Shown: positions 10,061-18,355 of the stretch, piece after piece
How positions within the stretch are numbered: the stretch's first letter is position 1
Layout: the number at the start of each line of letters is the position of its first letter
Origin: Synechococcus sp. CS-1328
GTDB taxonomy: Bacteria; Cyanobacteriota; Cyanobacteriia; PCC-6307; Cyanobiaceae
Direction of reading: 5' to 3'
Assembly: GCF_025128095.1 (NCBI RefSeq)
Contig: NZ_JAHLYT010000042.1
Location: 1 to 35,254 of the forward strand
DNA length: 35,254 nt
The notes under the pieces: generated by a model
Database searches by the model: none
What the model was told of the DNA's origin: nothing
Seen by the model: the letters and a program-made list of their open reading frames with translations, nothing else
Program-made: the position numbers and the translations under genes

Positions 10061-11683
10061 GTGAACCTTCACAAACCAGGGCCGCCTGCCTCCGAGCCAG
10101 GCTTTTCCCTTGTCATCGTTCTGCTGCTCTCCCTGGGGGTGCTGCTCACGGGGGTGGCGATCATGGGGCGGGTGAGCTTCGGGCGGATGGGGGCGGCCTG
10201 GCAGGCCCAGAGCCGGGAGGCGCGGGAGGCGGCGGAGATCGGCATGGCGCGGATCGTGAGCGAGCTGAACCGGGAGCGGAACCGGCGGCTGCTGGTGAAT
10301 GGGGCGGTGCTGAACAGCCAGACGCGGACCTACATCGAAAATCCCGTCAATGAAGGCATCACGGGCTCCCTCTGCACCACCACCCTGCCGCTGCTGAGTG
10401 GGGCGTTCCCGGCGGGGGCTGATCCCAAGGCGGAGCAAGTGATCGATACTGAGCGGCGCTTCCAGCTGGTGAGCGTGAGTCAGCCGGCCTCATCCAGCGA
10501 ACGGGAACCATCGGCGCCCACCAGCAAGAACGACAGCGACGCCAACAGCACCGAGAGGTTCAAGGTCACCACCGGTTACGACCCGGATGGCACTGGCGAA
10601 GCGGAATTCCCCGCCCGGGCCGGGGAGATCACGATCGAGGTGCGGGGGATGAGCTATCGCAACGACACCCTGATTGCCACCACCACCTTGAGCCGCACCT
10701 TTGAGGTGGTGCCGAAATGCTGCGGGGGGTCGCTGGGGGGCTACGGGGCCGCCTTCGGGCCGGACACCCGGCCCTGCCCCTCGATCGGCTTCGGCATCGT
10801 GGGCGGAGCCGCCGCGAACAACACCGGATCGATCACGATCCTTGGCACCTCTGCAAGTATCAGAAACAGTGAGGGCGTCAAGATTCCGTTTGTGTATTGC
10901 ATTGCCAGCACCACCTGCAGTGTGAGCCTGAACCAGAACCTGGGCACGGGGGTGAAGGTGGTGGATGTGCCGATGCCCGCCATGCCGGCGCCAGCCAATA
11001 CCACCTGCCTGGATCAGAACACGGCGCTCTGTAATCTCAATCTCGATGACAACGTCTTAGACCTCAACGACGGCAACCTCTTGCTGGATACGGGGCTGCC
11101 GATGAGCAGCTGGCCCACCAATTTCCGATCCGTGTGCAGCCGCAGCAGCAGCACACCACCACTCACTACCTGCAGCCTCAACACGCTCAACTTCGGCGCC
11201 AACAACCGCACCATCACCATCGATAGCCGCGGCGGGCCGGTGCGCTTCTATTTCCCCAACAGCCAGAGCGACATCACGACCCTGACCTTGCGCAACAACG
11301 GCGGCTTCAAACACATCAATTCCAACAACAGCGGCAACCTGCCCAGCCGGATCACCGATCTCAGTCTGTTCGGCTGCCTGCCCTCAGCCAGCCGCACCTG
11401 CGACCCGAGCCAGAGTTTGGAGATCGGCAACGGCGGCTCAGAGGCGCTGCAACTCTTTGCCTACTTCCCCAAGGGCAATGTCACGATTGGGGGAACCGGT
11501 GGCTTCAATGGAGTGATGTGGGTGAATCAGCTGGCAACGAACGGCAATATCACCTTCACCATTCCCGGTTCTGGCCTGGCCGACGTGCTCGATATGATGG
11601 GGATGGGTGGCCTGGCACCCACGCAGGACTTCCCCATCGTGGATTATGTGACCCGCGCCACCAAGAGTCTGCGTTTCTTCTGA
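10061..11683 (+). CDS. PilX/HpsA-like pseudopilin (cassette 1)
   Basis: This 540-residue protein starts with a prepilin-like signal: PG then FSLVIVLLLSLGVLLTG at residues 15-31. It lacks the Glu at +5, as in tip-type GspK/PilX subunits. After it comes a conserved amphipathic helix (QSREAREAAEIGMARIVSEL). A Cys-Cys motif VVPKCCG lies near residues 215-221. The C-terminal half looks like a repetitive beta structure (IDSRGGPVRFYF, YFPKGNVTIGGTGGFNG). All these marks recur in the paralogue at 14760-16469. It is the first gene of a four-gene pseudopilin operon. I infer an inner-membrane-anchored minor pilin that may sit at the pilus tip, similar to HpsA of hormogonium polysaccharide loci. The start is GTG. 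Confidence 0.72.
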   Translation: MNLHKPGPPASEPGFSLVIVLLLSLGVLLTGVAIMGRVSFGRMGAAWQAQSREAREAAEIGMARIVSELNRERNRRLLVNGAVLNSQTRTYIENPVNEGITGSLCTTTLPLLSGAFPAGADPKAEQVIDTERRFQLVSVSQPASSSEREPSAPTSKNDSDANSTERFKVTTGYDPDGTGEAEFPARAGEITIEVRGMSYRNDTLIATTTLSRTFEVVPKCCGGSLGGYGAAFGPDTRPCPSIGFGIVGGAAANNTGSITILGTSASIRNSEGVKIPFVYCIASTTCSVSLNQNLGTGVKVVDVPMPAMPAPANTTCLDQNTALCNLNLDDNVLDLNDGNLLLDTGLPMSSWPTNFRSVCSRSSSTPPLTTCSLNTLNFGANNRTITIDSRGGPVRFYFPNSQSDITTLTLRNNGGFKHINSNNSGNLPSRITDLSLFGCLPSASRTCDPSQSLEIGNGGSEALQLFAYFPKGNVTIGGTGGFNGVMWVNQLATNGNITFTIPGSGLADVLDMMGMGGLAPTQDFPIVDYVTRATKSLRFF

Positions 11684-11693
11684 GTCGTTTGCC

Positions 11694-12335
11694 ATGAAGA
11701 TCATCCTTCGAGCACGGCTCTTGCACTCGGCGCTCAGCCGTGAGCAAGATGGCTTCAATCTGGTGGAGCTGCTGATTTCGGCCGTGATTCTGTTGGTCAC
11801 GCTGATGGGGGCCGTCACGATTTCGTTGACCAGCAGCATGAACAGCTACCAGACGGGCCTGCGCTACCAGAAGGAGGCCGCCATCGATGCCGATCTGGCC
11901 CAGATCCAGCGCTTCAATGATCGCTTCACCTGCGTCAGCGGCACCTGTCTGATCGCGCCCGGCACCGATACCCCGATGGGCAAGGATGCGTACTTCCCCG
12001 ATCCGGTGGGGCCCGATACTGACAACGACGGTGTGGTCGACGTGGCAGACGATGCCAACCACGACGGCATTGCCGATGAGGCGAAGACGGCCCTGGACGC
12101 CTTCCAGAACCGATGCCTCTACCTCGCGTCATTGGATCTGGTGACGCCGCTCAAACAGCTGATCGAAGCCTCGATCCCCGTGCCCACCGGCCTGCAGCGC
12201 ACGATCGCGGTGGATTCCACCACCCAGGGCGGTGCGCACCGCTATACGGTGACCTATGTGGATCCCGCCTCCAATGAGGTGATGCGTCAGATGACCCTGC
12301 TTCCCTCCACCGTGGCCTGGTGTCCGCGCATTTGA
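11694..12335 (+). CDS. PilV-like minor pseudopilin with calcium-loop motif (cassette 1)
   Basis: This 213-residue prepilin-like protein has leader residues 1-20 ending in DG, then FNLVELLISAVILLVTLMGA with Glu at +5. Shared with the paralogue at 16479-17147 are DLAQIQRFNDRFTC and the ending TVAWCP. Unlike the paralogue it contains DTDNDGVVDVADDANHDGIA at residues about 107-126. These are two Asp-rich loops of the thrombospondin type 3/dockerin kind that bind calcium. The gene starts 10 bases after the PilX/HpsA-like gene and overlaps the next gene by 16 bases, so the operon is tightly coupled. Confidence 0.75.
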   Translation: MKIILRARLLHSALSREQDGFNLVELLISAVILLVTLMGAVTISLTSSMNSYQTGLRYQKEAAIDADLAQIQRFNDRFTCVSGTCLIAPGTDTPMGKDAYFPDPVGPDTDNDGVVDVADDANHDGIADEAKTALDAFQNRCLYLASLDLVTPLKQLIEASIPVPTGLQRTIAVDSTTQGGAHRYTVTYVDPASNEVMRQMTLLPSTVAWCPRI

Positions 12336-12910
12336 ACAGCCGCAGCCAGCGGCGCCGATCGCGCCGGCCCCGGGGCTACTCCATGGCAGAGCTGCTGGTG
12401 ACCGTGGCGGTGCTGGGCATCCTCAGTGCGGTGGTGCTGAATGGCATTGGCGTGCGCGAATGGCAGCGCCGCAAGGTGAACGCCGTGGCGGTGGAGCTGA
12501 ATGGCTGGTTGGAATCTGTGCGCCGCTCGGCCCTGAAGGGAACGGGTTGCCAGGTGACCATCCAGACCAATGCCTCCGCCGTGGCCGGCACGGTGATCGC
12601 CTCGGCTGCACCGGTGACCACCACCACCCTGCCCAACACCTGCATGAGTGAGCAACCGCTGCGAATCCTGGCCAATAGCGGCGGCGATCGCTATGCCATT
12701 CAGGCCGATCCCGCCACCTTCTCCTTCACGCCTCGCGGCACGGCGCGGGGCCTGCCGAACGGCAACCACGGCGACCTGGAGATCACGATCTCCCTGAATG
12801 GCCAGCCACCGATGCGCTGCGTGCAGCTCAGCTCTCCGCTGGGGCTGATTCGGGTGGGCTTCAGTGAAACCACTGTGAGTGGCTCCTGCACCTACCCAGG
12901 CCTCTTCTGA
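12320..12910 (+). CDS. FimT/GspH-like minor pseudopilin (cassette 1)
   Basis: This 196-residue protein has a basic leader (residues 1-19, ending RG) and then YSMAELLVTVAVLGILSAVV with Glu at +5 and Tyr instead of Phe at +1. The body matches the paralogue at 17148-17684 in REWQRRKVNAVAVELNGWLE, FSFTPRGTA and MRCVQLSSPLGLIRVG, the last being typical of the GspH/FimT fold. The GTG start overlaps the end of the previous gene by 16 bases. It likely helps initiate pilus assembly together with the other three pseudopilins. Confidence 0.78.
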   Translation: MSAHLNSRSQRRRSRRPRGYSMAELLVTVAVLGILSAVVLNGIGVREWQRRKVNAVAVELNGWLESVRRSALKGTGCQVTIQTNASAVAGTVIASAAPVTTTTLPNTCMSEQPLRILANSGGDRYAIQADPATFSFTPRGTARGLPNGNHGDLEITISLNGQPPMRCVQLSSPLGLIRVGFSETTVSGSCTYPGLF

Positions 12911-13506
12911 TGGACAAACTCCACCGGCACCACAAAAACAGTCCGTCCGCCAGCGCCAGGGCCTTCACCCTGATGGAACTGCTGATGGCGGCGGCGATTG
13001 GGGCGGTGATCCTGGCGGTGGCGGCCAAGGTGCTGATCGGTGATGTGCGGAGCAGCTCCAACCAGGAGGCGATCCAGCGCCTGCGCGACCACTGGGGGCG
13101 GGTGAACTATTTCGTGGATACGGAGGTGCGCGAGGGCCTGAGTGTGAGCCTCACCGCCGGCAGTGGCGGATGCGCTTCTGTGACCAATCCCCTGCTCACG
13201 ATCACGGTGCCGGCGCCGGGCACGGTGAGTGGAATCAGCACAATCCACTACTACAACCAGAACGGTGATCTCTGGCGCTGCGGACCCGACATCGCCGACA
13301 ATGGATCCTTGATCTTCGACACGATTACCAATGTGATCCTGGTGGAAAATACCACCCTGGAGGTGAGCATCACCAATTCCAGCAACATCAATTACGTGCT
13401 CACAATGAACAGCCGTGCAGCGGGCAATGGAATTGAGTATGCCGCCAGCAGCGAAGCACGAACCGCCTCCCGATCCTGCGATCCCACCTCGGGGATCTGT
13501 TATTGA
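12910..13506 (+). CDS. PilW/GspJ-like minor pseudopilin (cassette 1)
   Basis: This 198-residue prepilin-like protein begins at an ATG that overlaps the previous TGA (TGATG). The hydrophobic segment is FTLMELLMAAAIGAVILAVA from residue 19, with Glu at +5. The residue before the cleavage site is Ala (codon GCC), not the usual Gly. Shared with the paralogue at 17686-18309 are VRSSSNQ with a following HWGRVNYFVDTE, and a YYNQNGDLWRCGPDI segment. It should be the fourth subunit of the pseudopilin complex. Processing by PilD may be slower because of the Ala at -1. Confidence 0.75.
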   Translation: MDKLHRHHKNSPSASARAFTLMELLMAAAIGAVILAVAAKVLIGDVRSSSNQEAIQRLRDHWGRVNYFVDTEVREGLSVSLTAGSGGCASVTNPLLTITVPAPGTVSGISTIHYYNQNGDLWRCGPDIADNGSLIFDTITNVILVENTTLEVSITNSSNINYVLTMNSRAAGNGIEYAASSEARTASRSCDPTSGICY

Positions 13507-13531
13507 GATCTTGAAGATCGATCAGGCTGGA

Positions 13532-14095
13532 ATGATGCTGCGCACGACCATCATGCGCTTGGGGAGAGTGGCGCCCCTGCTGGCTCTGGCCCTGTTGATC
13601 GGCTGTTGGTCTCAGCCCAAGAGGAGGTTCCCTGAGGCCTCCGAGGCGGGCCGGAGGGCCTGCGTGGAGGAGGTGCAGGCGAACTATGCCCCACAGGGAC
13701 GGGTGGAGGCGATGAAGAAGTGCCTGGCCACGATTGATAAACGGCTCGTGGCCCAGCGCAAACTCCAGCACACCCTAAACCCTGCAGCTCTGCCTTCAAG
13801 CGGCGAGACGGAAATCCAATCCCTCACTGCTCAAGAGCGCCTACTTTACTGCCGGCTGCATCAAGAGGAAGTGCAAGCCGCCGAGCGTGAGCGGCAAAAG
13901 CGACAAAGTCTCTGGATCACAGCATCCAGCCGTGCACATCCAGGAAGCGCGTCTTCGACAGAAGCCAAGGTGAATTACGAACAAGCGATTAACCAACTGA
14001 ATACGCTGATCCCGGAGAGCTACCGAGCAGGCTTGCCGCTAGTTCCCGATGCCATCTCTGCCTATCAAAGCTGCATGGGCCCTTTATTCAAGTGA
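13532..14095 (+). CDS. Predicted lipoprotein of unknown function
   Basis: This 187-residue protein has an N-terminal signal with a lipobox, LALALLIGC, placing the lipidated cysteine at residue 25. The rest is charged and partly helical with five further cysteines in the body (RRACVEE, KKCLA, LYCRL, YQSCMG among them). I recognise no domain. It starts 25 bases after the cassette 1 pseudopilins on the same strand and may be the last gene of that operon. Cassette 2 has no equivalent. An in-frame start at 13415 would overlap the pseudopilin gene and place the signal internally, so I prefer ATG 13532. Confidence 0.6.
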   Translation: MMLRTTIMRLGRVAPLLALALLIGCWSQPKRRFPEASEAGRRACVEEVQANYAPQGRVEAMKKCLATIDKRLVAQRKLQHTLNPAALPSSGETEIQSLTAQERLLYCRLHQEEVQAAERERQKRQSLWITASSRAHPGSASSTEAKVNYEQAINQLNTLIPESYRAGLPLVPDAISAYQSCMGPLFK

Positions 14096-14759
14096 CACTT
14101 GAAAGACCACCCAAGAAAAACTCAAATTGCCCCAGGGAGGGGAGGACCTGGTTAACCCAAGAAAATACTCGAACCAAGACTTGAGACTCGTGTCCCTGTC
14201 TTGAAGCCTGTTTCTCAACAGGGGCTGTACAGAGATTCCCTGGCAAAGGCCGACATGAATGCGGCTCTTCAATCAAAGATTCTACAATAATAACGATGCA
14301 CTTCTTGACTCAAATCCAGGACTTCCTCGTGCTTTCACTGCAATGAAAGCCTCTGCAGGCGCAATCATGGGCCCCTAGATTCCGCCATTCGAATGCGCCC
14401 TTTCCCCCGTGGAAAGCGAGCATAGCGCCATTTATGCCCTGGCATGACTCAACCGGTTAGACCTTGGAAAAGCCGCAGACTCGGACAAACTAGTGTCACA
14501 GGCTTGCGCCACCTTTCCGATCGCAATATTCATACCAATAGGTCTCCATCCTCCCCACCAAGATGCCAGAGACGAGAAGTGCACTCTTTCTAAACTTTCC
14601 ACTGAACTTGCTAAAGCATTTTCTTTTCAGCTTTCATTCGAGCAGCACGATTGCCGCAATGTCAAGAAATATAACTCCCTTTCATGGGCGTCGCCAAAGC
14701 GTTGTTCGATCCTATGATGAGGGAGATGTAGTTGTTGTAGGGACCGAGGCTAAGCCGCC
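14096..14759. other. Intergenic region between the two pseudopilin cassettes
   Basis: No convincing gene is visible in these 664 bases. A small hairpin (CCTGTT at 14207-14212 with AACAGG at 14217-14222) could end the cassette 1 transcript, but it lacks a T-run. The second half becomes AT-richer and should hold the cassette 2 promoter. The frames at 14493-14775 have no recognisable content. Confidence 0.45.
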
Positions 14760-16469
14760 ATGCCGACCCCAATAATCAAGTCAGCAGCTGCAGAGGCGAA
14801 GCTTCGCCTCCTCTTGCTCGGATCCTTGCAGAGGAGCTTGGTCCGCGTTCGCCAGCGTGACCGTGCCGCTCAGGCTGGATTTTCGATGGCAGCGGTGATG
14901 CTGGTGATCCTGATCTGCATCATGGGCTCCATGGCCTTGGCGATGCGTGGTAGCTCGGGGTTGCTGGCTTCACGGCTCCAAAGCCAGAGCCGCGAAGCCC
15001 GCGATGTAGCCGAAGCTGGGATTGTGCAGGTTGTGAGCGAGCTGAATAATCCTCCGAACAGACGGATGCTGGTTTCAGGGTTACCGCTCAGCAGCTGGGG
15101 CACCACACCTGATGCTCGCCAGCAGAATCCTTGTCGACAACTTCCCACGGCCACTCCAACATCATCTCAAGCACGAGCACTTGCGGGAAATTCAACGCAG
15201 AATCTGGTGTCAGGCAACAGTTCGCGGCGTTTCATTCTTAAATCGGTTCGCTATTCCAATAGCAATCGAACACGTTGGATTGAGAGCAGGTATGATAGTG
15301 CAGGAAGTCTTTCCACTAGCAATAGCTCCCCGGCATTTGATAACAGCACCAATCAGCTCATCAATCTTCAAACGGCATCCTCAGGTCAGCCCGACAACCT
15401 TGGATACATTCAGCTTGAAGTCGAGGGCGAAGTGATTCGTGGTGGCACACAAGCCGCTCGTGCCACGGTGACTAGAGAATATCAAGTTGTTCCAAAGTGC
15501 TGCGGCCTCTCCTTCAACGGCCCTGGCAATATCTACGGTAACGACAGAACGATTTGCACCAGTGGTAGTGACAACACAGGCAAGCTTGGTGTTGTGACTG
15601 GCTTCAATGGTGGTGGTGTCACGAAAGCCTCGGGAGGAGCAGGCGATATTCTTGGGCCTGATGGCAATCCTCTTCAGGCCATTCTATGCATCACGTCAAC
15701 AGCAACATGCGGCGCCGGCGTAAGCAGCATTAGCACTTCTGGCGGCAATACTGTTCCAGTGACCCCTATTGCGATCAACATTGATCCACCACCCACTTAC
15801 CCAGGCACGACAAGCAATAAGGGTTCAATATCCAAGGTTAATACCTACATGCGAGTCAACAGTACCGATACGGCTATTGAGCTGTGCGACATTAGCGGTT
15901 CCACGCTAAGTGGCTGCAGCACTGCCAACTATTGCGAAAAAGTTACCTCCACTGTCGCAAATTATCACTGCCGCATGTCTGACATTGATACCGGCACTAA
16001 AGTGCTCACAATAGATTCGACTGGTGGCCGAATTGCATTGTACTTCAACGATTCACCTGGCACCGTGGCTACTGGTGGAACCGGTGGCATACAACATGTA
16101 AGGTGTGGATCTTTTGCTGGCGCCACAACAGCTTGCGCTACCGCTGCGCCCGCTTCTCAATTTGATCGAGTTTCCTTCTATGGAAACTTAGCGTCCAATG
16201 TCTTTGATCTTCAAGGGACACCTGGCGTACTTTCAACATTTGTCTATTTCCGGCAAGGCCAGGTTAACATCGGTGGAAATGCTGAAATTGTGGGCTCTCT
16301 CTGGTCTAATAATCTAGAGCTTAATGGTAGCTTTGAAATTGCCGCACCGCCAACCGGTTGTGTCACCGGCGGCGGAGCATTCTGCACCTTAATTGGAGGA
16401 GGTGGTGCTCCTAGTGAAGTTCTATTTGATTGGGTGGCCAGGAGCACCGCCCAAGGCAAGTTATACTAG
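14760..16469 (+). CDS. PilX/HpsA-like pseudopilin (cassette 2)
   Basis: This 569-residue paralogue of the protein at 10061-11683 has a 40-residue basic leader ending in AG, then FSMAAVMLVILICIMGSMAL without Glu at +5. The helix QSQSREARDVAEAGIVQVVS, the motif VVPKCCG near residues 243-249, IDSTGGRIALYF and VYFRQGQVNIGG all match cassette 1. The body is rich in Ser, Thr, Gly and cysteine, as expected for an exported protein stabilised by disulfides. It begins the second four-gene pseudopilin operon and is visibly AT-richer than the first copy. Role inferred: tip-type minor pilin or pseudopilin. Confidence 0.72.
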   Translation: MPTPIIKSAAAEAKLRLLLLGSLQRSLVRVRQRDRAAQAGFSMAAVMLVILICIMGSMALAMRGSSGLLASRLQSQSREARDVAEAGIVQVVSELNNPPNRRMLVSGLPLSSWGTTPDARQQNPCRQLPTATPTSSQARALAGNSTQNLVSGNSSRRFILKSVRYSNSNRTRWIESRYDSAGSLSTSNSSPAFDNSTNQLINLQTASSGQPDNLGYIQLEVEGEVIRGGTQAARATVTREYQVVPKCCGLSFNGPGNIYGNDRTICTSGSDNTGKLGVVTGFNGGGVTKASGGAGDILGPDGNPLQAILCITSTATCGAGVSSISTSGGNTVPVTPIAINIDPPPTYPGTTSNKGSISKVNTYMRVNSTDTAIELCDISGSTLSGCSTANYCEKVTSTVANYHCRMSDIDTGTKVLTIDSTGGRIALYFNDSPGTVATGGTGGIQHVRCGSFAGATTACATAAPASQFDRVSFYGNLASNVFDLQGTPGVLSTFVYFRQGQVNIGGNAEIVGSLWSNNLELNGSFEIAAPPTGCVTGGGAFCTLIGGGGAPSEVLFDWVARSTAQGKLY

Positions 16470-16478
16470 GCATCCATC

Positions 16479-17147
16479 ATGACTTTGCGTTCAGCAATCA
16501 TTGTTCGATCCGCTTTAGCAGCTCCACCGCGGCAGAATCTCATGGTGTTTTTTGCAAAGCGGAATCAGTTAATTATTGTGCCTCGATCTGGATTTACCTT
16601 GGTGGAGATTCTTGTAGGTGCTGTATTGTTATCGATTGTAGCTGCTGGCGTAGCCGTCATCATGGTTGGAGGGAACCGTACATCGCAGCAGGCAGGCCTT
16701 CAAACGCAACTTGATGCCCTGATTGATCAAGATCTTGCCGCCGTTCAGACGCTGAATGACCGCTATACTTGCTGCCCCGGAAGCTGCACAAGCCTTGACA
16801 GCACGATCAATGCCGCTGTAGCAGCAGGAGATTGCTCCGTCAACACACCCGGCAACGAGAATTACTATTCTCCCAATCAGACCAACTCTGACCCAACAGC
16901 GGCAACAACGGCAACACTTGCGTTTCGGAGTGCTTGCACAAATCGCACGATCACTGATAATTTTATCACTCAAATGCCCACTCTACCTGCCTGGCCAGCT
17001 GGCACTAATCTTACTCGAACCACGCCCCTTCTGGTTGGTACCTCTGGCCATCTCCTTCAATGGTCTTACACGGGATCTATTGATGGGAATGTGGCGGTCA
17101 CTCGCGTGGTCAATCTTACTCCAACCGTAGCAGCTTGGTGCCCTTAA
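16479..17147 (+). CDS. PilV-like minor pseudopilin (cassette 2)
   Basis: This 222-residue prepilin-like protein carries SG then FTLVEILVGAVLLSIVAAGV from residue 39, with Glu at +5. The leader is long; an internal ATG at 16542 would shorten it to 17 residues and is a real alternative. Shared with cassette 1 are DLAAVQTLNDRYTC and the C-terminal TVAAWCP. The Asp-rich calcium-like loops of the cassette 1 protein are absent, replaced by a Cys-, Asn- and Thr-rich stretch. It starts 9 bases after the preceding gene and directly abuts the next. Confidence 0.73.
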   Translation: MTLRSAIIVRSALAAPPRQNLMVFFAKRNQLIIVPRSGFTLVEILVGAVLLSIVAAGVAVIMVGGNRTSQQAGLQTQLDALIDQDLAAVQTLNDRYTCCPGSCTSLDSTINAAVAAGDCSVNTPGNENYYSPNQTNSDPTAATTATLAFRSACTNRTITDNFITQMPTLPAWPAGTNLTRTTPLLVGTSGHLLQWSYTGSIDGNVAVTRVVNLTPTVAAWCP

Positions 17148-17684
17148 ATGCTAACAACCTTGCTCAAGGGTAAATCAGAAGGCTTCACACTCACCGAATT
17201 TATGGTTGTTGTTGTCTTGATTGGCATTGTTGGAGCAGTCACTATTTCCTTGGGAATAGATTCTTGGCGGAGAGAGCGGCTCAACGCAGTTGTGATCGAG
17301 CTTGCTGGTTGGCTAGAGGAAATCTCCAGAAACCCAGAACGCAACGGAACCGCCTGTACGGTTACTGTTGATACTGGCAGCCGTTCTCCCGGTTCGCGCC
17401 TGGCACGAGTAGAACCCACAAGCTGTTCAGCCAATCCAGCATTCAATATCCCTGCAACCTTTGGTTCCGATAATTTTAATGTTGGATCTTCTCAGGACTC
17501 ATGGACTTTTACCCCTCGTGGAGCGATTTCTTCGGCTTCAGATGTTCAGGTTCGCATTGCCATCTCTGGCCAGCAACCAGTCCAATGTGTTCGTCTCTCT
17601 GGAACTCTTGGTTTAATTCGCCTGGGTCGCAATGAAGCCTCTTCTGATGTCTCCTCGAGTTGCACAGTATTCAGCTCAACTTGA
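17148..17684 (+). CDS. FimT/GspH-like minor pseudopilin (cassette 2)
   Basis: This 178-residue protein has a short leader (residues 1-12, ending EG), then FTLTEFMVVVVLIGIVGAVT with Glu at +5. Paralogy to 12320-12910 shows in SWRRERLNAVVIELAGWLEE, WTFTPRGAIS and VQCVRLSGTLGLIRLG. The ATG follows the previous stop with no gap. Part of the same transcript as its neighbours. Confidence 0.78.
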   Translation: MLTTLLKGKSEGFTLTEFMVVVVLIGIVGAVTISLGIDSWRRERLNAVVIELAGWLEEISRNPERNGTACTVTVDTGSRSPGSRLARVEPTSCSANPAFNIPATFGSDNFNVGSSQDSWTFTPRGAISSASDVQVRIAISGQQPVQCVRLSGTLGLIRLGRNEASSDVSSSCTVFSST

Positions 17685-17685
17685 G

Positions 17686-18309
17686 ATGCCTAACTCGTCT
17701 TCAGATGGATACTTTCGACCTGCTCATCGCTCGGCCACCCTTAATCTGTCTGGATTCTCACTTGTTGAGCTTCTAGTCGTATCAGCAATTGGAGGTATTT
17801 TGATTGCAGCTGCAGCCTCGATTAGCGTTACACACATTCGCTCCAGTGCCAACCAGCTTTCGATACAGCAACGCCGCAGCGACTGGGGCAAGCTCACTTA
17901 CTTGCTTCAAACTGAGACAGGAGAAGGCATCTCTGTGGCGACGGGCGTATCCACATCAGGTTGTGCAGCCACAGTGAACTCACTATTTACAATTACTGTC
18001 CCTATTTTTGACAGTTCAAGCCCTAGTACAGCGGTGCCAACACGCCTGATCCACTATTATACAACTGGTGCAGGTACGGCGGCTCAGTTATGGCGTTGTG
18101 GGCCTGCGATTCTTGATGGCAGTGCTGCCAACACGCGTGCCGGCCAGCTCTCACCCACTGGCAGCATCGTTACTTCTCTATTAATGGAAGGAGTACCTAT
18201 CACCGCAACCCTTGTAGATTCTAGATCTCTGACTATCCAGCCTGACACGGTGATTGCTGGGTCAGTTGAACCCTTTACAGTTCGAACAAAGGTACGCCTG
18301 ATTCAGTAG
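17686..18309 (+). CDS. PilW/GspJ-like minor pseudopilin (cassette 2)
   Basis: This 207-residue protein has leader residues 1-23 ending in SG, then FSLVELLVVSAIGGILIAAA with Glu at +5. It keeps the usual Gly at -1, unlike its cassette 1 paralogue. Shared blocks are IRSSANQLSIQQRRSDWGKL and QLWRCGPAI. I chose ATG 17686, one base after the previous stop. ATG 17632 is also open but would overlap the previous gene by 53 bases and make an unusually long leader. Confidence 0.75.
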   Translation: MPNSSSDGYFRPAHRSATLNLSGFSLVELLVVSAIGGILIAAAASISVTHIRSSANQLSIQQRRSDWGKLTYLLQTETGEGISVATGVSTSGCAATVNSLFTITVPIFDSSSPSTAVPTRLIHYYTTGAGTAAQLWRCGPAILDGSAANTRAGQLSPTGSIVTSLLMEGVPITATLVDSRSLTIQPDTVIAGSVEPFTVRTKVRLIQ

Positions 18310-18355
18310 TATTTGACTTGGCAGGCAAATTCTTTGCATAAAATCCAGTAAACTC

